Shown piece by piece: positions 56,436 to 64,000 of a stretch of DNA of 64,000 nucleotides. The notes beneath the pieces are model-generated. The model did no database searches and was not told the origin of the DNA. It worked only from the letters and a program-made list of their open reading frames with translations. Made by a program: the position numbers and the translations under genes. How positions within the stretch are numbered: the first letter of the stretch is position 1; each line of letters starts with the position of its first letter. The stretch comes from Blakeslea trispora (Eukaryota; Mucoromycota; Mucoromycetes; Mucorales; Choanephoraceae), in NCBI GenBank assembly GCA_025331445.1, contig JAIWNE010000007.1:551912-615911 (forward strand), in the 5' to 3' direction.

Positions 56436-57996
56436 CTTGTTATTGTAATAAACCAAGGAAAAAGAAATGATTCTTTCTCCCTTTTACCTTCAATTTCATT
56501 TTTTTATATGCAAGAAAAACAAGATCTTGTTATGACCTCATGCTTAAACAAGCTTATGCTCATCTTTTATATATCTATCTGTTCCAGTTTACTTGTTATA
56601 AAATAGCTTGATGATAACTAGACTTTATTTCAACACCAGATACAGCTTATTCATAACATTGCTACTTTTAGCTCATCTGCTAGACTTTGACTGACAAAAA
56701 GTGATAAAAAAAAAGTCTAAGGATTTCACTTTCAAGGCACATTGGACAAACAATGTAATGAAGTGAAAGATAGAATTAGTGATGACAATAACAGCCATCA
56801 TAAAAGACTAATCATAATGACAAAAGTACTACTAAAGAATGATTTATTGAAAAGAGATAGAAGGAAGAGCTCTTCAATTGATTGAAATGCTACTTTCTTT
56901 TCTCGACTTGAAGCACTCCTACAATGATTCGGCTTTGGTGTAACTGTGAATAACAGCAAGTGAGCAAAGCCTGATATCTCAAGTCTTGAAATGAGGTGTC
57001 AATTATGACTCCATCAAATAACAGTCTATACACATTTGATGTTTAAAGAAGATAACAGTAGTGACTTGGTTGATCTAACATTTACTTTTTTATACTTGAC
57101 ATGTTTTATAGATGCATAGGAAATACTTGAGCCATTTTCAATAATATGCTTCTCTTTTTGTATTATTGTAACTAGTCATCTGAGGAATGCAAATCATTTT
57201 GGACTGTTGCTTTGCTTGAAGTTTTTTGGGGAGGGGGATGCCTCTTTACCAGATTCATCTTGTGGAAAAATTTATTGAGACTGCTGAAATTTTTTTATAT
57301 TGTCGTTCATTTAAGAACCAGCAATAAACAAGCCACTGATTCTTGTATTCGAATAAGCTATTATAGCAAGAAGATGACAGACATGAATCCAAATGAAGCC
57401 CTTCTCATGTTGTGTCATTCAACCACCTTTCTTGACATACTTTCCACTTTCTTTTTTATCTATCTCTTTTGTTTGTCTAATTTATCTGGGATTATTTAAA
57501 CACAGCCATAAGCGGAGATCCCCGAGAAAGTGACTTTGATTAACCAAAAAAAAGGGGTATAAAAAGGCTGCAAAAGTAAACAAATCGATTTTTTTCTTTA
57601 GTGACCGTACTCTACAGGATCTGTATGCAGTATGTTTCAATTCTAGGTTTTTTAAACTAGATACAATCCCAAAGCTAGTCGATGATTTTCAGTAGACCTT
57701 CTATTGAGTGAAGTGTGGCTATTGTTGCTCTCTGAGCGACTCTGGTCAGTTGATGATCTCGCCTGTTCTATATTCCAAGAACATGGCAAGGAAGGAGCTA
57801 CAAGTCTGATAGCTTGACTTATTTTATTATTATAAAAAATGAAAATGAAAACCAAACATTTCTCGATATTGGAATGTACTTATGTAGTATTGAATGTCCT
57901 TTTCTGATTGGATGACTTGGTGTAATTCTCTCTTCTTTTAGTTATCTCTGTTTTTCTTCCTTTTCTTTCATATAAATTATTTTCTTTATTGAAATA
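56436..57996. other. Divergent spacer, catalase to DHDDS (1.56 kb)
   Basis: No gene recognised. A TATA-like TATAAAAA sits at 57558, 440 bp before the DHDDS ATG, without an ORF near it. A 67-codon minus-strand run at 57652-57855 (LVAPSLPCSWNIEQARSSTD...) has coding-like composition but no support. Might include stress-response elements for the catalase gene, not identified. Confidence 0.4.
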
Positions 57997-58989
57997 ATGA
58001 TCCTGGCTTGTCAGAATTACCTTGAACAATTGACAGTATCTATATTGCGCAAAGGCAGAGTCCCACGCCATGTAGGCTTTATTTTGGACGGCAATAGACG
58101 TTTTGCTAAAAAGCATGGTGCTAGCTCTACTCAATATGGCCACTATCAGGGTTTTCGACAGCTAGAGAAAGTGCTCGATCTATGTATGCAGTTGGGTATT
58201 GAGGCAGTTTCAGTCTATGCCTTTAGTCTTGAAAACTTTAAGCGATCTAAAGATGAAGTAGACTATCTGATGCAGTTAATCTGTGATGCCTTTGATGGTT
58301 TCTGTGAAAAAAAGTGATTATCATGTCTTGCTTGATCTCTCTCTTTTTTTTTTTCTTGCTCAACTTTTTTCTTTCTTTCTTAGTGCTCTTGTAGAGAAAT
58401 ACGAGATTAGTGTACGCTTTGTTGGCAATCTCGATCTTTTACCTCAACATGTTCAAGATCTTGCAAGAGATGTGATGGAAAAGACAAAGAAAAATAAAAA
58501 GTAAGCCAAATGACCCCCCTCCTCTTTGAATGCACTAAATAATTTTTTTTCCCCTAGACGTATCTTTAATGTATGCTGTCCTTATACTTCACGCGATGAA
58601 ATAACAACAGCCATGAGACAGACAGCCGCACTGGTTGAACAGGGTCAATTAAGAATAGAGTAAAGAAAAGAGAAAAAGAAATCTCGGGTAATATGAGATA
58701 GATGCTTAAATTACTGTTTCCCCCCTTCTTTAGAGATATCAATGCCAAAACGATTGAAGACCACTTGTTTACAGCAGATTGTCCTCCTATGGATATCCTG
58801 GTAAGAACTTCAGGGGAAGTACGTCTGAGTGATTTTATGTTGTGGCAAGCAAGTGATCAATGTCAAATTCAATTTGTGGACTGCTATTGGCCAGAATTCT
58901 CTTTGTGGCGTTTTCTGCCCATCTTGTTAGAATATCAAATCTATTCAGATCATCAGAAACAAGAATATCAATTATCCAAACAACTTTAA
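57997..58989 (+). CDS. RER2: Cis-prenyltransferase: dehydrodolichyl diphosphate synthase
   Basis: Builds the polyprenyl chain of dolichol, the lipid carrier for N-glycosylation, at the ER. Start MILACQNYLEQLTVSILRKG. Then VPRHVGFILDGNRRFAKKHG holds the catalytic aspartate of the DGNRR motif; YGHYQGFRQLEKVLDLCMQL, VSVYAFSLENFKRSKDEVDY, VEKYEISVRFVGNLDLLPQH, FNVCCPYTSRDEI and the last exon with CPPMDILVRTSGEVRLSDFM plus FVDCYWPEFSLWRFLPILLE follow. All five conserved cis-prenyltransferase regions are present. Three or four introns. The RTSGE.RLSDFM region marks the catalytic subunit, not the NgBR/Nus1 partner. Confidence 0.92.
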
Positions 58990-59142
58990 ATACCCTTTTC
59001 TTTTCTTTTTATGCATTTTAAATCACAGCAATTATAATCAGGCGTAAAAAAAAATTAAAAAAAAAAAAGAGAGGCCCACCCAGGGTGAAAGCAGGTTTTT
59101 TTTTTATATTTTTTTCTTTTTTTTTATTTTTTCTTATTCACA

Positions 59143-59460
59143 ATGCATCCACAGTTAGAAGCACATAAAAACGAGGGATGCGATGGCGTCATTCAAGCAT
59201 TAGAGGAATGTCATCGTGCAGGTACTTTCAATAAGTTTATTGGTACTTGTAATGCTGCTAAAAGAGCTGTGGATGACTGTCTGCAGAGAGAGGTAATAGT
59301 GTTGCAAATAAGAGAACTCTGAAGCTAAGTCGTTTTCTAGTTTCTTGCTCAACGTGCCATCAACAAGGAAAAGACAAAAGCAAAAAGAAAGAAAATGGAA
59401 CAGATTTGGAAAGAGATGGAAGAACCACCAGCTGATCTTAAAGAAACGACTGCTCACTAA
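59143..59460 (+). CDS. CMC2: Twin-CX9C mitochondrial protein Cmc2
   Basis: Small intermembrane-space protein needed for cytochrome c oxidase assembly in yeast. Start MHPQLEAHKNEGCDGVIQAL. Both CX9C helices are intact: C-DGVIQALEE-C and C-NAAKRAVDD-C. A single intron near 59293-59340 joins LQRE to FLAQRAINKEKTKAKRKKME, and the protein ends PPADLKETTAH. The MHP.LE.HK...C start and the basic QIWKEM end fit Cmc2. About 88 residues. Confidence 0.88.
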
Positions 59461-59811
59461 GTCTCTTTACTCCTTTCTTTTGTAACTATAGCAACAACAA
59501 AATAAAATAAAAATTAGAAATTCAACATGTATGTATTACGTCTCGAGAAAGCATGTATCGACGCCCTTTGGCAGAAAAAAAAAAAAAGAGGGTTGAATTT
59601 TGACACAAGACATAAGGTCACACAACTTTTGTTACGCATGGATGGGTTAAAAAAAAAAAAGGGGGGGAGAGGGGATTTAGTGAGATAAAATAGATATATT
59701 GATAGAAAGATTGTTAAATAAAATAAAATAAAAAAAAGAAAAGATTCATAATAATAAAAAGCATAAGATGATAGTAAATAGCAACCCAAAAAAAAACAGA
59801 GGAAAACTTGG
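59461..59811. other. Spacer between convergent CMC2 and RRM-MLLE genes
   Basis: A-rich tracts and a GGGGGG run (59661). Nothing recognised; it should hold both polyadenylation regions. Confidence 0.5.
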
Positions 59812-61676
59812 TTATTTGCTGTATAGCTTGTTATAGATATATTGAGCCTTTCTAGTTAACTCTGGCTTATCATACATGTTGTAAGCTAATTCTTCTAAGG
59901 GCACTGTGTCTAATAAGCGAATAGTGACTTTTGGAGCATGTTTGACACCTGTTGCCTATACAACAATAAAATAAGTTCATCATAAACAAATAAACATTTG
60001 CTTGTCTTACTCGAACAAAAGGAAAGAAAATGTCTCCAAAGACTCGCTTTTTCTTGTTTAATGTCATGCCCTCCAATGAGCTCAAGATAAAAGAGGCTGC
60101 CTGCACTTGTTCTGCCGAAAGATTCAGCTTACTGTTGCTTTCATCCAATAAAGACATATTGGGTTTTGTGGATGTGTTACCGACAGTGGTGGACTGAGGC
60201 GGATTTTGAAACAAGTAGAGTGCCTCATAGGCTTCATCAATCTTTTGTTTCAAAAACATGGGATTAAACAAACAAAGCGAGAGGTCTCTCTTCTTGAGGG
60301 ATTGTATCAGATCGACCAAGTCATTCAGGTCCTTTTGCTGATAATCTTTCAACTGAGCAGAGACAGCATCTCTGATCTTTTGAATCTGTATCTGGCTTGG
60401 AGCTACTGTAGATGCACTATCGGCAGAAGGATAGTAAGGATGACCCAAATCGATCAACGGTGGACTGGCACAGTCGGTAGAAGGTGACACCAAAGCGGAT
60501 GCACTTGTTGTTTGTGTTTGTACTTGCGAAATGTTGGGTGCATGCATCGATGGTAAATGATTGGGATGATAATGAAAAAGAGAAAGTTCTTTGGCACTGC
60601 TGTTACCAATGTTATTGTTGTTAGTGTTGTGGTGCATCCAGAATCCTGTCTCGTTCCATGGGTTCTGAGCATAATGGTGATGTGGCGTCATGGCTGCAGG
60701 CATGGAATGATTGGCAGTAACAGTGGGTGGTGGTGGTGGTATATTTGACTATAAGGAGAAAAAAATTTTTTTTAGTGAATACATCAACATAACTTTCAAG
60801 TGATAGAAACAAAAGAAAGCTATAGAACAAAAAAACTTGCTTCATCTTTTTTTTTTTTTTTTTTTTTTTGTTTGTTTATCACATAATAAATTTATATATA
60901 TTTAGTTACTTTACCTTTGCGGGTATATAAGACTCGTGTGGAGGAAACATGGCAGCATTCTGTCGATGATGACTGTATGGAGGAGAAGGCTGAGAACTAG
61001 TATAGATAGGATACATACTGATTGTGTTGTTATTACTACTAGTGGCTGTAGTAGGAGGAGAAAGATTCATATAATCAATGACATGTTGTTGTTGTTGTTG
61101 TTGTTGCTGTTGTTGTTGCTGTTGTTGTTGTTGTTGCTGTTGTTGTTGCTGTTGCTGTTGCTGTTGAGGAAAGCTCTGATGATTTGCGTTCTTGACTTTG
61201 GTAGAATTAGTCGGCTTTTTGTGAGTATGGAAAGTAACAACAATGTGCTTTGAGTTGATAAGAGCACCGTTCATATTCATCTGAGCTTCATTCGCTTCTT
61301 CCATTGTACTGAAGCTCACAAAGCCATACCCTTTAGAGATGGATGTCATGGTATCTCTCATCACTCGTGCTGAAATGATTCGGCCATATTCTTTAAAGCT
61401 CTTGAAAAGATCATAACTTGTTACTTCTGGGTCCAAATTTTTTATATACAAGTTGGTGTAATCGACCATAGAAACCACGCTGCCATTATTGTTATTATGA
61501 ATAACGGACATACTGCCATGGTTACTACTCAAATCGTCTGCAGCTGCTCTTCCTAGTTCTCCATATTGATTCTTAGGGTTTAAGTGCACATATGGGGCCG
61601 TAAGCTATTAGTCATCATAGAAACATATATGATATTTTAGTTCAGGTACAAAACACACACCACACACACGTACCAT
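59812..61676 (-). CDS. RNA-binding protein with RRM, polyglutamine and C-terminal MLLE(-like) domains
   Basis: Four exons, all phase 0: 61674-61676 (ATG alone), 60915-61604, 60011-60748 and 59812-59955; 524 residues. Residues about 52-127 form an RRM: NLYIKNLDPEVTSYDLF (RNP2) and SKGYGFVSFSTMEEANEAQM (RNP1). A run of 27 glutamines follows (61086-61166), then serine/proline/histidine-rich sequence. At about 365-410 IRDAVSAQLKDYQQ...DLVDLIQSLKKRD-LCLFNPMFL-KIDEAYEAL resembles an MLLE helix bundle. At about 458-520 KKKRVFGDIFFPFVRATGVK, APKVTIRLLDTVPLEELAYN and KPELTRKAQYIYNKL is a clear PABC/MLLE domain. MLLE binds PAM2 peptides. The layout recalls RRM-MLLE proteins that carry mRNA on endosomes (Rrm4 of Ustilago has several MLLEs), but with only one RRM here. 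Function inferred. Confidence 0.78.
61086..61166 (-). repeat. Polyglutamine tract (mixed CAA/CAG)
   Basis: 27 consecutive glutamine codons in the RRM-MLLE gene, a mix of CAA and CAG. The mixture lowers but does not abolish slippage. Probably variable between strains. Confidence 0.9.
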
Positions 61677-61979
61677 ATTGAAAGAAAAAAAAAAAGAGAG
61701 AGAGAAGAAAAAAAAAGGAGGTAGTTTTTTTCTTTTTATGATATGTATATATAATATATACAGTAGACTATATATATATTTATATATACGGGTATGTTGG
61801 AGATATTAAAAAAAAGAAAGAAAGAAGGGAAAAAAAAGCAGAGAAAGAAAAAGAAGCGCAATAATAAAAAAAAAAAGATAAAGAAAAATATAGCTCACAT
61901 GATCTAAAAAGTTCTTTTTTCTATGCATTTAATGTGCAAACGGTCTTGTTAACAATCATTGCACAAGAAAAAAAAAATA
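61677..61979. other. Spacer: leader/promoter side of the RRM-MLLE gene
   Basis: Very AT-rich, with TATATA-type runs at 61743-61790 and A-rich tracts. It contains a CACACA run next to the start codon. The transposon begins at 61982, about 300 bp upstream of the start codon, so it may affect this promoter. Confidence 0.5.
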
Positions 61980-61981
61980 TA

Positions 61982-62010
61982 TTTTCGGAAAGTATTCGTG
62001 CACTAAAATT
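61982..62010 (+). repeat. Left TIR, outer part
   Basis: First 29 bases of the left terminal inverted repeat (TTTTCGGAAAGTATTCGTGC and on to AAAATT), identical to the inverted right end. Interrupted at 62011 by the nested element. Confidence 0.92.
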
Positions 62011-62210
62011 GTATATTTAGACATTAGAACACACATATAAGAATTATGATTGGCTTTATCTTCTTTTATTTAAATGTCAGCGAAGAGTAATAAAAATTGA
62101 TCTGTCTAATAATATATATGCTTCAATCTCTAAGCGAGGTCAGGAAACAAAAGGGTGAGGTGGGTGGGTCATCATATTTCTTATATGTGTGTTCTAATGT
62201 CTAAATATAC
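62011..62210. mobile_element. Nested 200-bp MITE inside the left TIR
   Basis: Perfect 33-bp terminal inverted repeats: 62011-62043 (GTATATTTAGACATTAGAAC ...) and 62178-62210 (inverted copy ending GTCTAAATATAC), with similarity fading inward (TTATGAT/ATATGAT). AATT flanks both sides (62007-62010 and 62211-62214), either a 4-bp target duplication or part of the palindromic ends. No coding capacity. Its ends differ from the host transposon and from the MITE at 25063. It cuts a TIR that is otherwise co-linear with the right TIR, so it inserted later. Confidence 0.88.
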
Positions 62211-62241
62211 AATTCTAGTGTCGAAGTAAATTCTGACTAGA

Positions 62242-62353
62242 ATTTTTTTGTTCGTGCAATAAAAAAAGACAAATCGTGCGGACTTGGAAAACAATTTTGA
62301 GCAAAAAAATAAAAAGTCAATGGTGCAAAAGCAAGAAAACACTTCGTTCAAAA
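62242..62353 (+). repeat. Left TIR, inner part
   Basis: Continues the left TIR after the insertion (GAATTTTTTTGTTCGTGCAA...), matching the inverse of about 63770-63880 with about five differences (for example AAAAAAAG/AAAAAAAAA, CGTGCGG/TGTGCGG, TTTTGAG/TTTCGAG, CTTCG/CTTTG). Confidence 0.88.
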
Positions 62354-62396
62354 ATTACCTTTATTTAGTGCATTTTTACATCTTACATAGTTGAAA

Positions 62397-63737
62397 ATGA
62401 ATACTTTTGTTTATGACGATGAAAACGGAAACTTGACAAACGAGAACGGAGAGGAGCATCATGACTTTGCTATGGAAGTGGATGACGAAGCTTATCCTTT
62501 GGGAAATGTTACAGATTTCGCAATGTATACTGATCTCAAACCCCCTGAAAAAGCAGCCAAAGTTGTTGCTGTGAAGGCTGAAAGCAGCACCGACATTGCT
62601 AAGGATGTCGAAGGGATTTCTAAAAAAAAAAAAGCCCATCGAAAGTATAATCCTGAGGACAAGCGTCACTTCTTTTTCTTGATATACGAAAAGAACATGA
62701 GTATCCGAGGTGCTGCTAAACAGCTTGGTATACCACCAACAACAGCTCAATCATGGTTCAAAAAAGGAGAGGCGAGCTTGGAAGAGGACAGTGAGGTTGC
62801 TATGGAAAGGAGTGTAGGAGGAAAGCAGAAGCTTGGAAGACCTGCAATTCTTAATGATGCTCATAAGGAGCGTCTAATTGAAGCTATTGATGAAAGACCT
62901 GAAATGGTCCTTCAAGAGATGATGGAATGTCTTACCAGTAGTTTTGGGGACCTAAAAATCTCAAGCACTGCTTTGTATGAATTTGTCACTACAAAGTGCA
63001 ATTTTAGTTTTAAAAGAGCAAAGCTTCATTCAGTTGAGCGAAATTCACCCGAAAAAATAGAAGCTAGATATCAATGGGTGAAGCGGTGGGCAGAGACAGA
63101 CATGGATTACATGAGCAACTGCATCTTTATTGATGAATCTGCATTTCATATCAACCTGAAGCGTTCTTATGTTTGGTCTAAAAAAGGTGAACCTGCAGTT
63201 GTCACAGTTCCCAAAACTAGAGCTAAGACTACGACTATTCTTGGTGCTGTATCTGCTCATGGGGTCATTAATATCAAGATCAAGCAACCCAAAGTAGCAG
63301 AGCCTTCCAAGAAAAGAAAGTTACCCGGAAAAAGTTCAACTAATGTTAACAAGGGCAAAGGAGGAACAGTGACTGGCCACTACTTTAACTTTATTGCCAG
63401 TACTTTGGATATTTTAGATTGTTACGAAATCTTCAAGGACAACTATATTGTCATGGATAATGCACCTATCCATACACACCAAGACATACAAAAATACATA
63501 GAAAGCAGGGGATATGGTTGCGTTTATCTTCCTCCGTATTCACCTGCACTAAATCCAATTGAAGAATTCTGGACTGTTTGCAAAAGCAAGGTCAAAAGAG
63601 AGAAACTCTTAAAAGAAGAAACGCTCACCTCTAGAATTACAGATGCCTGTAATAAGGTCCTCTTGAGCGATTTGAAGGGATTCTGCAGGCACTCTATGTC
63701 TATGTTTGAGGATTGCATGAACAAAAAACCAATTTAA
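62397..63737 (+). CDS. DD34E transposase (Tc1/mariner-IS630 superfamily)
   Basis: Intronless, uninterrupted, 446 residues; the upstream in-frame TTG AAA makes ATG 62397 the start. An acidic N-terminus (MNTFVYDDENGNLTNENGEE) precedes a basic helix-turn-helix region (KYNPEDKRHFFFLIYEKNMS, RGAAKQLGIPPTTAQSWFKK) and a second DNA-binding half (GRPAILNDAHKERLIEAIDE). The catalytic triad is D246 in CIFIDESAFH, D354 in IVMDNAPIH and E389 in YSPALNPIEEFW, with 34 residues between the last two. AEPSKKRKLPGKSS near 303 looks like a nuclear-localisation insert within the catalytic domain. It lies between the two TIRs. Nothing shows inactivation. Confidence 0.95.
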   Translation: MNTFVYDDENGNLTNENGEEHHDFAMEVDDEAYPLGNVTDFAMYTDLKPPEKAAKVVAVKAESSTDIAKDVEGISKKKKAHRKYNPEDKRHFFFLIYEKNMSIRGAAKQLGIPPTTAQSWFKKGEASLEEDSEVAMERSVGGKQKLGRPAILNDAHKERLIEAIDERPEMVLQEMMECLTSSFGDLKISSTALYEFVTTKCNFSFKRAKLHSVERNSPEKIEARYQWVKRWAETDMDYMSNCIFIDESAFHINLKRSYVWSKKGEPAVVTVPKTRAKTTTILGAVSAHGVINIKIKQPKVAEPSKKRKLPGKSSTNVNKGKGGTVTGHYFNFIASTLDILDCYEIFKDNYIVMDNAPIHTHQDIQKYIESRGYGCVYLPPYSPALNPIEEFWTVCKSKVKREKLLKEETLTSRITDACNKVLLSDLKGFCRHSMSMFEDCMNKKPI

Positions 63738-63769
63738 TAAACCTTTTCTTTTCGTGCACCTCGCATGAA

Positions 63770-63909
63770 TTTTTTGAACAAAGTGTTTTCTTGCTTTTGC
63801 ACCATTGACTTTTTATTTTTTTGCTCGAAATTGTTTTCCAAGTCCGCACAATTTGTTTTTTTTTATTGCACGAACAAAAAAATTTTAGTGCACGAATACT
63901 TTCCGAAAA
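63770..63909 (+). repeat. Right TIR
   Basis: About 140 bp ending CTTTCCGAAAA, then TA. It is the inverted partner of the split left TIR and contains the sub-terminal TTTATTGCACGAAC and CTTTTTATTTTTTTGCTCG motifs. Confidence 0.9.
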
Positions 63910-63995
63910 TATTGTATCTTGGAGTGGTTGGCATTCTTCTTGAGGCCATCTTCTACACGTCTTTTCTTTTTATCTATGCTAGTGCCGTTCGACAT
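63885..63995 (-). pseudogene. ORF truncated by the transposon (5' end only)
   Basis: From ATG at 63995 (minus) the frame reads MSNGTSIDKKKRRVEDGLKK NANHSKIQ, then enters the transposon right TIR at 63909 and stops at 63885. About 28 codons of basic, coding-like sequence belong to the flank. It could be the start of a gene cut by the insertion; the continuation was not found left of 61980. Alternatively it is chance or belongs to another repeat. Confidence 0.4.
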
Positions 63996-64000
63996 GACTC

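Larger units (their letters stand above)
61982..63909 (+). mobile_element. Complete Tc1/mariner-type DNA transposon with long TIRs
   Basis: Ends TTTTCGGAAAG...CTTTCCGAAAA, flanked by TA (61980-61981 and 63910-63911), the classic Tc1/mariner target duplication. The right TIR (about 63770-63909) and the left TIR (61982-62010 plus about 62242-62353, split by an insertion) match over about 140 bp with only a handful of differences. They contain repeated GTGCA-type motifs (TTCGTGCACTAAAATT, TTCGTGCAATAAA, GGTGCAAAAGCAAG), likely transposase-binding sites. It carries one uninterrupted transposase gene. The near-identical TIRs and intact ORF suggest recent activity. Without the nested insertion the element would be about 1.7 kb. 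Confidence 0.93.

Noticed and set aside
57652..57855. Minus-strand 67-codon run as a small gene
   Set aside because: No ATG context, motif or splice partner; composition alone is not enough.
60936..61253. Poly-leucine ORF on the plus strand
   Set aside because: Antisense of the polyglutamine tract in the RRM-MLLE gene.
62391..62396. Transposase start at 62391
   Set aside because: The codon is TTG; the ATG at 62397 is the likely start.

Overview
This is a gene-dense, AT-rich window (64 kb) from a filamentous fungus, most likely an early-diverging mould of the Mucorales/Mucoromycota type. The basis is: many short GT-AG introns, poly(A/T)-rich spacers, fungal versions of core eukaryotic genes, gene types kept in early-diverging fungi and lost in yeasts (a BCL7-like protein, a TMEM135-like protein, a meiotic MER3 helicase), and a decayed copy of a family I remember as multicopy in mucoralean genomes. 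No bacterial operons, CRISPR arrays, rRNA or convincing tRNA genes were found. Protein boundaries come from hand splicing and are approximate where many introns occur.

Layout, left to right. 0-12 kb is tightly packed: MER3/HFM1 meiotic helicase, a mitochondrial rhodanese-persulfide dioxygenase fusion, proteasome lid subunit Rpn5 (minus), eIF2alpha, a BAP31/Yet-type ER protein and DPH3 (minus). 12-25.9 kb is sparser: a decayed coding-like tract, a hotdog thioesterase (minus), Tim8, a REX1-B-domain protein (minus), an unrecognised protein with a late frame break (minus), a roughly 3.4-kb stretch with no credible gene, Sec61 alpha (minus), and a 173-bp Tc1/pogo-like MITE. 25.9-26.8 kb is a pseudogene. 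27.5-44.7 kb holds an Arf-like GTPase with a long tail, an Atos-family protein, SDHB, Sec24 (minus), ERG25, the farnesyltransferase alpha subunit (minus), a BCL7-like protein, WRAP73 and a 3-hydroxyisobutyrate-dehydrogenase-family enzyme (minus); the last two overlap tail to tail. 45.6-59.5 kb holds a CDK5/Pho85-type kinase (minus), Caf16, a TMEM135-like protein, a 2.6-kb spacer, a small C2H2 protein, a secreted large-subunit catalase (minus), dehydrodolichyl diphosphate synthase and Cmc2. 59.8-61.7 kb is an RRM-polyQ-MLLE RNA-binding protein (minus).

The right end is a complete Tc1/mariner-type DNA transposon (61982-63909). It has an uninterrupted DD34E transposase, TIRs of about 140 bp that are almost identical, and TA target duplications. 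A second, 200-bp non-autonomous element with perfect 33-bp TIRs sits inside its left TIR. The transposon lies a few hundred bases upstream of the RRM-MLLE gene and cuts off an ORF that enters from the right edge.

Most genes are independent housekeeping units. Several share compartments without being a cluster: Sec61, Sec24 and the BAP31-like protein in the secretory pathway; SDHB, Tim8, Cmc2 and the persulfide dioxygenase in mitochondria; ERG25, DHDDS and the prenyltransferase subunit in isoprenoid/sterol metabolism. The least ordinary items are the nested transposons, the RRM-polyQ-MLLE protein, the Arf-like GTPase with an altered switch II region, and the BCL7-like gene.
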